From an uncultured Streptomyces sp. (GTDB taxonomy: Bacteria; Actinomycetota; Actinomycetes; Streptomycetales; Streptomycetaceae), in NCBI RefSeq assembly GCF_947488945.1, contig NZ_CANLBS010000005.1, positions 186,001 to 250,000 of the forward strand: a DNA stretch of 64,000 nucleotides, given 5' to 3'. Shown here in pieces: positions 33,632 to 45,600 of this stretch. Below the pieces are notes generated by a model. That model saw nothing but the letters and a program-made list of their open reading frames with translations. It ran no database searches and was not told the origin of the DNA. Both the position numbers and the translations under genes were made by a program. How positions within the stretch are numbered: the stretch's first letter is position 1; every line of letters begins with the position of its first letter.

Positions 33632-36600
33632 GTGCAGGAGATCAATTTCCCCCCCGAGGTCGCCACGATGCTCTTCGTGCTGCTCGGCTCCAAGCCGCTG
33701 CAGGCGCGCGAGAACCTGGCGTACGACAGCCGGGAGCTGTACCTCGACCACGGCCGGGGCCTGCGCGACCTGCGGGAGGCCGTACGGCAGTCGGTCTCGG
33801 AGGCCGGCACCAACCTCCCGCCCGAGGTGGCCAAGCGGTACGTCGCCGGTCTCTCGATGCTCACCGACGACGGCGGGGTCGACCACATCCAGCGGATGAT
33901 CGACCAGCTCGACGACCTGGCGATGGGGCAGGTCGACCACTCGATGAAGATCCAGGCGTCGAAGTGGGAGATCATCGCCGAGATCGTGATGCTCCTCATC
34001 GAGCTGGCCTTCATGGCCGCGCTCGCCGCCTTCACCGGCGGTACGTCGCTCTCGCAGATGGCGCTCGCCCGGGCCCGCAGCCGGCTCGCGGTCCTGATGA
34101 TCATCGACCGGCTGGTGCGGCTCTCCAAGTTCGCCCCCACCCTCGGCGGCGCGCTGGAGGAGGCGGTCCAGGCGCTCGCGGTACGGCTGGCGCAGATGGC
34201 CATCAACCCTCCGGGGCGCAGGCCGGACGGGATCGACTGGAGCGACATCGGGAAGGCGGCCGCCTTCGGCGCGGTGGCCGGGGCCTTCGAGTCCCTCCTG
34301 GAGGGCGCCGGGAACTACTTCAAGAAATACTTCAAGAACACGTTCGACGACGTGGACACCTACTTCAAGAACAATCCGTTCGTCGGCGGCGTGGTCAACC
34401 ACGGCGCGGAGATCCCCGAGGTGTTCATCGTCTCCGGCCTCAGCGAGGGCGCGGCCGAGACGCTGGTCAACTGGGCGTTCGAGGGCAAGCTGGAGTGGAA
34501 CTGGGACACCTTCCTCGGCGCGGGTTCGGCGGGGGTGGCGACCGTGGCCGCGATGTCCCTCGCGGCGGGCGGCGGGCTGTGGCTGCACAACACCTTCGGC
34601 CCCGACGGCCTCAACACCTCGTCGCCTCCGTTCACGGCCGGCGGCTCCTCCCCCGGGTCGGGGCACGGTACGTCGAAGGGGCCCGGCGCGGCCGCCCGGA
34701 CACCGTCCGCGACGACGAACGTGCCGGGCCCGGCCACCCCGCACCCGTCGGCGGCCGGCGCCTTCACCCCGACGCCGGGCGGGCCGGGCTCCGTCCTGCC
34801 GTTCACCCCCGCACCGGCACCGACGCCGACACCGGCCACGGTCGGCGGGACCGGCCGCGGCACCGGCGGCGCCTCCGCCGACACGTCGTCCAAGGGGACT
34901 CCCCCGACCGGCCGGTCCGGCGACGGGACCACTTCCTCGACCGGCCTCCCTGCCGGCACGCCCCGTTCCGCCACCGGCCTCCCCGCGGACGTCACCGCGC
35001 CGGCCGGCCGGGCCGGGACCGGAGGCCCGGCCCCGGCCGCCCGCCCGACGACGGTCGCGGGGCCGGAGACCGGGGAAACCGCCTTCGACGGGGCGGGTTC
35101 CGGAAGGGACGAGCCCGGTGCCCCGCACATGGACGGGGCTGCCGGTGGTACGCCGTCGGGGGGCGCTGCCCCGGCTTCCCGGACGAGCACCGCACCGGGC
35201 GGCGCCACGGGCGCTCCCGGCTCGGTCGACTCCCAGGGCTCCACGGGCAGGCGCCCGGAACCGGCGACCGCCGCGGGATCGGAACCGGGCGACATCGACG
35301 GCGAGGAGAGCGGCACGCCGGGGGCCGTGGACGCGGGGAGCTCCGTCGGCGGCGTGCGGAACGGCAACGTCGCGGTGGGCACGGGCGCGACGGGCACGGG
35401 CGCTGTGGGCACGGACACGACGAACACGCACACGACGGGCACGGACACGACGGGTACGGACGCGACGGGTACGGACGCGACGGGTACGGACGCGACGGGT
35501 ACGGACGCGACGGGTACGGACACCGTCACGCACGACATGGGCACGGGTGCTGCGGGATCGGTCCCGACCGGTGCCCCGGGATCAGGCACACCTGTCACGG
35601 GAACGGGCACGCCGGGAACGGGAACCCGCGCCGCGGGCACGGGTGCCGGCGGCACGAACATCGCGGACCCGGCGACGGGCAGCCGGCCGCAGTCCGCCGG
35701 GTCCTCGCAGCCCCGCCCGGCGCCGGCCTCCGGCGCTTCCCCCCGCAGCGAGGCGTCCACGGGCGCCGACCGGTCCCCCGCCCACGCAGCCCTGTCCGGC
35801 AGAGAGACGGAGACCGACACGGGCACCGGCACCCGCACCGACCTGGGCGATGCCGCCGACGCTCCGGCGCCGGCCGTCGGCGGGCACCCGTTCGGGCAGG
35901 GGCCGGCCTGGGAGACGGCGCGCGCGGCGGCCCCGCCGGTCACCCGTGCGCACACCTGGGTGGACCCGGTCGCCTCGCCGCCCGACCCGGCCCGTCCGGG
36001 AGAGACCACGCAGTACACCGTGCGTTCCAAGTTCGACGCGCGCCGCTTCGCCCACGACGGGGAATGGGTCACCGATCTCACCGTCCAGATCGGTCTGCGC
36101 GGACCGGGCGGGATGCCGCAGGACGTCATGGACAAGGTCCGGGCCGGCGTCGAGGAACTGCTCAACTCCCCCGCCCACAAGCTGCCCAACGGTGACCGGC
36201 TGCACGTGACCATCGAGCAGGTCGCACACGATCCGCATCCGCACGGCCTCAACATCGCGTTCGTCGGGCCCGACCAACAGATGACCCGGACCCACTGGTG
36301 GGCCGACGCCGAGGCGGTCGACTACGTCCACGAGATCACGCACCAGTTGGGGCTGCGGGACGAGTCGGGCCACGCCCACGCCCCCGGCCGGGCCGACGTC
36401 GCGGGAAGTCTGCTCGGCGACTACACCCGTCCGGCGCCCGCCGGACTCCTCCAGAGCGGGTTGCGCGGACGGCATCTGCAGTTGCTGGGCGCGGTCGTCG
36501 GGGACCTCACGCAGCGTACCGGGGGCGACGGCCGTCCTCCGGACGACGAGATGCCGACCGCTCCCCGGCCCGTCACCACGACCGGCGGTTACCTGCCCGG

Positions 36601-39600
36601 CGCGGAACCGTACGCCCCGAAGAAGCCGGCGGCCCCCGCGCCGCCCGCTCCCCCGACCCTGTCATCCACCTCTGCCGCGCTCTCCTCCGCGCCACCGCCG
36701 CTCCCGTCCACACAACCGACACGGAGCACGGGGACGACGCAGGTCCCGGGCGGTTCCACGACGGTCACCGACGCCGTCGTGAAGGACACCGTCACCGTCG
36801 CGACCGACCCGCCGCCTCCCCCGCCCGCGCCGAAACCCGATGCCGGGACTCCGGCTCCGGAGAAGGCTCCGACCCCGGCTCCGGAGAAGACCCCGGCTCC
36901 GAAGAAGGCCCCCGCCAAGAGCTGGATCACCGCGACGCTCGACCGCGAGCGGCCCGCCGCCCTCGATCCCGACGCGAAGCCGCCCGCCCCGGGGGCCGTC
37001 TCCCCCGCGTTCAAGAACGGCAGCCGCGTCCCGGCGTACATCGACGATCTCCGGTCCCTGCTCGACGAGGTGCCCGCCGGGGTGGCCGCCGAGGCGCTGA
37101 TCAGCTTCGGCAACGCCGAGGTCACTCTGCGCGGCCGGGACCTGGCGGTCGCGGAGATCACCCGGCTGCTGCGCGATAACCCCTCGCTCGCGCCCGCGGT
37201 CGACGGGGCGACGGGGCCGGACGGTATCGGTCCGGGCTCCGCCGCCGCCCGCGCGCTGACCCGTATGTACCGGGCGATGCGGGGCGCCCGTCCTCCGCGG
37301 CCGGACACCGTCGGCTCGTCCGAACTGATCGCCGAGATCACGCACGCCCTGGCCCACGAGCCGCGGAGTCTCACCGGCGAGGGGCGCGGTTTCGCGTACA
37401 CCGACGGCGCGGGACGCGTACGCGTGCTCCATCTGGCGGTCAGTCACCACCGGGACAGCTGGGAACAGTTCGCGGACGGCTACGGCGCTCCGACCAAGGT
37501 GGACGGTATGCAGCGGTCGGTGGTGAGCGCGGGGCAGAGCAAGAGCGTGCAGTCGTCCACGCCGCTCGCCCTCGGCGTCCCGATCGGGCCCCTCAGCACC
37601 CTCGCCACCGGGGGGTTCGGCCGGATCGGGCTGCGCGGCGGGTTCACCCGCAAGGCGGGATACGGGCAGGGCGACCAGGGGACCAGCCAGACCGAGACGC
37701 GTACGCTCGACGGCTCCCACGTGCACCTGGCCCGGACCTGGTACCGGATCACGGTGACCGACGCCGACGGCCGCCCCGTCGACCTGCCGGCCACGTCCAC
37801 CGGGACCGACGGGAAGGGCAAGGGTCCCGCGCCCCTCACGTCCCCGGCGCCCGCCGGGGACGGTCGTACGGAGTCCGGGACGGCCGGCGCGACCAGGTCC
37901 GCCGTCTTCGGGTTCGGGATGCGCGACGGGCTGTCGGTGCGCCTCCCGGACAGCGCGACGGCCGACCCCTCGGTGAAGGCGGCACGGATCCCCCGGTCCA
38001 TGGTGCTGAGCGGGGACTCGACGTACCGGCTGGTGCGGCCGGAGGACTTCGGGCCGGTCGGCCACATCCTGGCCTGGGCGGTCGCGGAGACGGGCGTGGC
38101 GCCGGGGAGCGACGCCCACCGCGAACTCAGTTCCTTCTTCTCCTCCGAGAGCTTCCACCGGCACGCCCGGACGCTCGCCAACGGCCGCGTCATCAGTCCG
38201 CCGCTCTTCTCCGACGACGGGCGGGCGTCGCTGGGCGCGTTCGTCGTGGACGTGGTGCCGGTCCGGGCCGTCCGGCTGTCCCGGACGGCGGACGCCGAGA
38301 TGCGCGACATCAGTCTCTCCACCGTCCGCAACGAGCGGTCCATGGCGCGCACCACCGTGGTCGGGCTGGAGCTCGCCGCCGGTCCCGCCTTCAACTTCCT
38401 GGGGCTCGGCGACGGTTTCAACCTGCGCTTCCAGGCGGGCGCGGTCGGCCGGTACCTCTTCTCCTGGACGCGGTCGCGCGGCATGGGCGGGGCGGGATCG
38501 ACGAAGACGGCCGGGCAGGTGAAGGGGGACGACTCGGCTCTCTACCTGGTCCGCAAGGACGTCTTCGTCGCGCGCACCGGCACCGGCGCGGCACGGCGGT
38601 TCCAGACGTGGAGCCTGGACCGGATGACGTACACGGAGGCGCGCCGGCTGGCGGGGTGGGACGACGGCACGAGGCTCGCCCTGGACAACGGTGCTCCGGC
38701 GCCGTTCGCACCGGCGCAGCTCACCGTGGACCGGCCCCGCACCCTGGGCATGCACCGGGTCGAGGAACTCACCTACGCGGACGGGCGGTCGAGGCACGGT
38801 GGGGTGCCGGGCACGAGCGCGGGCACCACCTTCCTGGACGCGTTCACGGACCGGGTGGTCGCGGCCGCCGCGCAGGCGTACCCGCGGCTGGTCGCCCCGC
38901 TGTCGGCACTGGCCCCGCCGCCCGGCACCCGGGCGCGGCTGCGGGCGAAGCTGGGCGGCGCCCCGCTGCCGCCGGCCGCTCCGGGGCAGCCGCAGTGGCG
39001 GAACCGGGCGGAGTACGAGGCGGCGGTCGCCAACACGCGGCAACTCGTCGCGATGCTCTCGGACGCCTCGCTGCGGGCCAACCTGGAGGCTCTGACGACG
39101 ACCGGTCTGCTCGTCCCGCTGTACGAGACGGGTGTGTTCGGACAGGCGCACCGCTACGTGCGGGTGCGGGGCGAGCTGACCCGGCGGCGCTACGAGGGCG
39201 CGCAGCCCGACTTCCGGCACCGGTTCAGCTCGGTGGGCGCGGAACGGCTGGACGGGAGTGCGGGAGCGAAGCGGACCGGCGAACTGGGCCTGGAGGGCGC
39301 GCTCTCCTTCCGGGACCCGGCGTCCGACGACATCCGGGCTCCGCAGAACGCCGGCACGATCTCCGCCGGGGTGCGCGAGGGGTGGCAGTCGGAGGACGAA
39401 CTCGGGTTCGGCTCCACCGCCACCAACGAGCCGATGACCGTGAGCACCGGATCGGCCCACCTGTACGCCTACGACCTCACGCTCTCCGCCACCCACGGCG
39501 GCTACTGGCGGGTGCGCGGGATACTGCGGGGCACCGCGACCCTCGGGCTGCTGTCGACCCAGCCGTTCGTGTTCAGCCGTGCGGAGGACCTGCTCCTCGG

Positions 39601-42600
39601 CACGGCGACGACCGGTGCCAGGACCGGGCCGGTGGGGGGCGGTCCGTCGAGGGGGCGGGTGCTGATCAGCGTCCCGGCCATGCACGCCCCGGCGTCCGAT
39701 CCGCACGCCGACGGCGCGCTCAATCCGTACGGTCCGAACGCGGCCCCCGTGACGACGGTGGCGATGCGGCGCGAGCGCGCCGTGGTGCTGGCGACCGGCC
39801 GCACGGTCGGCACAAGCCCTCTGGTGGGGCCGTCCGACCTGGTGGGCGCTCCGGCACCGGTGCGCCCGGACGGCGACGGCGGGACCGCGCTCACGGCGGA
39901 CCCGGGCCGGCTGTTCCGGGCGCTGCGGGCCCACCCGTTCGTGACGGTGAGCGTGACGGCGGCACCCGAACTGACGGTGAGCCTGGACCGTGTCGTCCGT
40001 GACGCCTCGGGCTCCACCTGGCAGCTCACCGAGGAGGGGGCGCCCACCCGTTCGTCGATCCTGCGGGTCCTCCAGCCGCAGTTGCTGACCTCCAACTTCG
40101 ACCAGACGACCGGTCCGCTCGGCTGGAGCGCGGCCGGGCTGATGGGCAAGGGCCCGTACGGCTCGCTGTGGGCGACGTTCCGCCAGTTCACCACGGTGAC
40201 GGAGATCCGGGCGCTCACCGGGTCCGTCCCGATGGACAGCGAGATGATCGTCGGCTCGACCAGCCAGTCGGCGGGGAAGACGAGCACCTCCCGCACCGTC
40301 TTCACCGGCGGGCAGCTCACCTACGCCAAGGCGCACGCGGCGGGTTCCGGGCTGCTGGGCACCTACGGGCTGGTGGCGAGCCCGTACTCCGCGTCGGCGT
40401 CAGAGAGCTTCGGGGTGGTGCGGATCGCGGTCTCGGACATGAACCGCAAGGGCTTCGGCCATCAGGTGCTGGTGGCGGGCACCGCCGAGCACTGGTTCGC
40501 GCTCGCGTCGAGCTGGGTCGGCGCCTCCGCCGTCGGCATGTCGTTCGTGCCGAAGTCGCTGGCGGGCGCGGCGGGTTCGCGTACGACGGTGCCGGGCGGC
40601 TGGCAGGCGCACGTTCCCGAGAAGAGCGCCTACGAGGTCGGGCTGATCGAGGACGGGCTCGGTGACGTGCCCCGCTACACGCAGCGGTCCTGGTCGCCGC
40701 AGCCCTGGCTGAACGGGCACGGGTTCGGGACCTACCCGGTCGACTCGCTGGACGCGTCGGCGGCGCTCGCCGCGTTCGACCAGGAGGTGGCGAAGCTCGG
40801 CCTCGGCGACGACGACCGGGAGCGGGTCCGCGCGCTGGTGTCCTCCCGGGTGGCACGGTCGCTGGGCAAGGAGATGACCGGCTCCGGCTCCTCCGTTCCG
40901 GTGCGGACGGGTGGCTGGGGCTGGTCCGGTGGGCGGATCGGCGGGCGGAACGCCCGGGTGCGGGTCCGGCTGGTCCCCGGCCGCGCCCGGCTCCACATGC
41001 TCGACCACGGGGTGGAGATGGAGGAGAACCGGCGTTCGCTGGAGACCCTGACCCGGGGCAAGGACCGCTCCTCGGGAGCGGACCTCGGCCATCTGGTCAG
41101 CGAGGCCGTGCACACCGGGATGCCCGGCGACAAGGGGCCGATGGCGGCGGGCCCTTCGCTGACGGAGACCGCAGGCGAGCGGTCGGCGTTCGGGGCGGGC
41201 CGTTCCACGTCGGTGCTCACGGTGTACCGGGTGGCGACCACCGAACCGCACGCCGTGACGGACACCCCGTACGACATCCAGATCACCCTGGAGCTGGAGA
41301 ACACACCGTCGGAGACCCCGTCGGCGTCGTCCCGTGCGCAGGACGCCGGGCCGCTCGACCGGTTCACCGGCAACGCCACCGTCAGCGTCCGCCGCCCGGC
41401 CGGGACCCTGCGCGAGAACGTGCCGCTCAGCCTGATGGCCCCCGACCCGGCGACGGACGGGGACGGTGAGGATCACGGTGGGGATGATCCGCTCCGCCCG
41501 CCGGACCTGGCGGCGCTGCCCGCTCCCCGGCAGATCACCACCCCGGCGCAGGTGCCGGCGATCCGGCGGGCGGACGGCACGACGGGCCCGTTCGTCTATC
41601 CCGAGCATGGCTTCGACGTGCGGCGGATCGTCGGCCGGGGCGGTGTCCGGGCGGCCAACAACTACGCCGTGGCGCTCTCCTACGACGCGGGCTTCTCCCT
41701 GGACCGGCCCGACGCGGCCCGCCGGGCCGGGAACACCGGGCTGACCCGCGCCGGGACCGGCGCCGCCCAGACGATGGAGGACGGGACCAGCCACACGATG
41801 CTCACCGCGTGGTTCCACCGCGCGGTCACGGACGGCGGTTACCAGCTCACCGACCTGACGGAGAAGAACCTCATCGGCACCGAGTCCGCCACCGTGCACC
41901 TGCACGCCATGCCGGACTTCGGGGGCGCGGTGCTGCTGACCGTCGCGGACGGCGAGAAGATGGAGGTGCTGCGCCGGGCCGGCGAGGGCATCAGCACCTC
42001 GCAGTCGCACGACACCGTCCACGAGGTGACCCCCGGCGCGGCGCTGGTGGTCTCCTCGCCGCAGACGGGCCTCAACCAGTACGGCGTGTCCGTCCCCGGT
42101 CCGTACGACGCGACGGGCTCCGCGACCCCCGCCCAGGACGACCACCTCACCTCGATCAACGTGAAGCCGAAGACCGGCCGGATGTTCGTCTTCGCCGTCC
42201 CGACCGCCTGGGTGAGCCGGGCGGACGTGCGGCGGGGCGTGCGCGACACCCGGCTGCTGAGCAAGGTGGGCGGCACCTTCGGGCACGTCAGGCCGGGCCC
42301 CAAAGCGGTGCGCTCGGACACCCACGTCATCGTCCGGGTCCGGGACGACATCGCCAGGGAACTGGGGCTGATCGACGACGCCAACTTCCCGCCGCGGGTG
42401 GCGAAGGCGTGGGACGCGGTCGGCGCGGCGAGCAAGAGCTGGACCGCCGCCGACACCGCGTACTGGAAGAAGCGCCGGCCGGGCGCCGGCCTGTACACGG
42501 CGCTCGGGGCCGCGCGCACCGCCCTCGACGGCGCGCGGGCCGCGGCCGTCGCGCCGCTGCGCGCCCACGAGGAGGCGCGGGCGGCGGCCGGACGGGCGGA

Positions 42601-45600
42601 CACCGCCCTGCGGGACGCCGAGGCGGCGGAGCGGACGGACCGGGACTCCGCGCGGGAGGCGGTGGACCTGGCGCACGGCCGGCTGGAGGAGGTCACGGAG
42701 GCGTGGCAGAAGCTCCCCGACGGCGAGCGGTTCGGCAAGAAGGCGTCGGCCGTCGTCTCGGACGCCGAGAGGGACGCGCGGACCGCGCAGGAGGCGGCTG
42801 ACGACCTGGTCGCCGCGGCGGTCGGGCGGACCCGGTCGGCCCGCGAGGCCGCGGAGGCGGCGCTGGCCCGGCTCACCGGCCCCCGCGCGGCGGCGAAGGC
42901 CGCCGAGGAGCGGGTCGCCGCCGCGGAGGAGCGCCACACGGCGGCGCACACGGCCTGGGACACGCTGCGGACCCAGCTGGGCGTGGCGCGGGCCAGGGCG
43001 GAGGCGGCCGCCGTGGAGTACCACCGGGTACGGGCGGCGACCGACCGGCTGACCCGTTGGCACCGGCTCGCCGCCACCGCCGACGGCCGGCGGCGGCTCG
43101 AAGCGGCCGGCGTCGGGGAACCTCCGGAGGTCGTCCACGTCGCGCCGGCGGGGCCGCCCGCCGCGCCGAAGCCGCCGGCCCCGCCGGTGTACACCCGGAC
43201 CACCGCGGAGGACGGGACGGACCTGCTGGTGTCGCCCGGCCCCGATCCGGCGACGTACCGGCTGCGGGACGTGCCGCGGGACGGCGACGCGTTCCTGCGG
43301 TCCCTGGTGCAGGGGATCGGCCGGGTCGCCCCCGGCGTCCTCACGGACGCCGGTCTGGACCTGAGCGACCCGGCGGCCACCTTCGCCCGTCTGCGCCGCC
43401 TGCTGGCCGACCAGCTCACCGATCCGGGCGATCCGGACCTGCTCGATCTGGTGGCCCCGGACAGCACGGACACCTTCACCCTGGAGGAGGTCACGGACGC
43501 CGGGCTGGCCGGCACCCCGACCGGCGCGCTGGCGGTGGGCACCCCGCACCGGCGGGAGTTCGACGCGCTCGCCGGGCGGATCCCGCCGGGCGCCCCGCTG
43601 AACCGGCGGGCGCGGGCCGCGCTCGCCGCCGCGCAGATCCTGCGGCCCGGCCACTACGACACGGCGAGCACCTGGGACCACGCGGCCGCCGACCTGCTGC
43701 CGCTGCTCGCCGCCCGCCGCTTCGGCATCGTCGTGACGGTCGTGGACGGCGACGGCAGGGTCCAGGAGTTCACCCCCGGCGACCGGCCCGGCTCCGGCCT
43801 GCTGCACGGCCACGGCCTCACCGACACGGCCGCCGCCCCGCCGCCACGGGTGGTACTGAGCCTGGACGACGGTCACTACCGGCCCGCCGTCCCGGCCGGC
43901 CCGGCGACGGACCACGTGCCCGCGCTCCCCACCGCCGGGGACCCGGCGGACACCGACGGCACCGAGGGGCCGGAGGTCAAGGAACCCGGCGACAACCCCG
44001 GCGACCACTCGGGCGACAACGGCGGGGGCGGGAGCGCGCCCGCGGCGAAGAAGCGGGTCGTCGCGCCACCGGTCCCCGCCAGGGGCACGCCGCTGCGCGT
44101 CCCCGCGACGGGCGAGTGCCTGCTGTACTCCTTCATGGCCGGCTCCCCCGCCACCGTGCGCCGGGCCCTGCCGGAACTGGCCCGCACCGCCCCGGAGGCG
44201 TACGCCTGGCTGGACGACCAGGAGGCGGTGCGCGACCAACTCGACTTCCAGGCGGCCCTGTTGTCCACCTGGACGCTTCCCCCGGCCGGGGAGTCGGTGA
44301 CCGTGGCGGCGGCCATGCGCGCGCACGTGGCGCGGTACGTCCGCGCGAGCGGCGGCCGGCTGGACCCGCAGGTCCTCGGGCAGCTCCGGCTCACCGCGAC
44401 GGACGGGAGCTTCGCGGCCCGTCTCGCCGCGATGGACCGCCGGGCGCTGGACGCCCTGCTCGCCCACCACGGAACGGACCCGGCGTCGACGCGCGCACTC
44501 GACGACGCCGCGGTGCGCGAGGAACTGACGGCGCTCCACCCCACCAGCGTGGCCCCGCTGGACGACGCCGAACTCCGCTCCCTGCTGCACACGGTGGAGA
44601 ACTGGTCGAGCCACTGGATGACGTCGGTCGGGGAGGCGCTGCTGCCGCTGCTCGCCCATGCCTTCTCCACCCGGGTGGAGGTGGCCCGGAGCGGCCGGTA
44701 CAACTCCGAGGCGGGCCCGTCCCACGCCCCGGTGGCCCTGGAGGTGCACTACGTCGGGCGCAACCACTACGAGGGTTCGACGGCGGACGCCTGGGACCCG
44801 GCGACGGCCCGCTTCGGCGACGCGGTCCCGCCCAAGCGCGTCAAGAAGGAGGAGAAGGACGCCGAGGGGGACGTACGCGTCAACCCGCTGTGGACGCCGC
44901 TCGACGAGATCGACCCGGACCTGATGATCAGCGGCAACAGGGACGCGGTCTGGATCTACACCGTCACCTCCGACCTGCGCGTTCTCGTCGGGAGCGAGAA
45001 GCCGAGCGACCTCGTCACCCCCGAACAGTTCGACGCGCTGCTCGCCGGGATGCGCGCCAAGGACCCGGACCTGACCCGGGAGAAGCTGCTGGCGCACCTG
45101 GACGGCCTCGGCCACACGGGGATCGGCGCGGACTTCACCGGCACCGGCCGCACGGTGCCGGGCGACAGCCGGGTGTCGGGCGAGTTCCGCTGGAACCCGA
45201 CGCTGCAGCGCTGGACCGTGAACGACAAGTCCGGCCGCTACATGAGCGATTCGGTGCGGCCGGGGCTCGACCCGGCGGAGGCGGCCGTCTGGCTGGAGCA
45301 CGTCGCCGCGCTCTTCGCGGACCGGCTCGGCGCGGTGGTGGTGCCGGACCAGGTCAAGACGGCGGCGGTCCCCGCGCCGCCCGCACCTCCGCCACCGGCA
45401 CCCCGCGCACCCACCGTCCCCACGGGCGCGCCCACGATCGCTCCGGAGCCCGCACCGCCGGCTCCGGAGCCCCCCGTGCCCCCGCCGCCGCCCGCCCCCA
45501 CGGGCCCCGGAACCGGAACCGAGGCGCACGGGTCCGGTGCCGGAGGCGGACCGCTGTCGGCGCTGGCCGCCCTGACGGCCGACCGCACGGTACTGCACGG

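Noticed and set aside
35371..35525. Repeat array as a CRISPR
   Set aside because: Units are 15 bp with no spacers and are in frame inside a coding region; no cas genes are present.
36662..40336. Another long minus-strand frame of about 1,220 codons
   Set aside because: A shadow of the giant gene without family similarity or a ribosome site.
40400..45598. A minus-strand open frame of more than 1,700 codons opposite the giant gene
   Set aside because: It is the antisense mirror of the giant frame in high-GC DNA, Arg/Gly/Val-rich with no motif; codon bias supports the plus strand.
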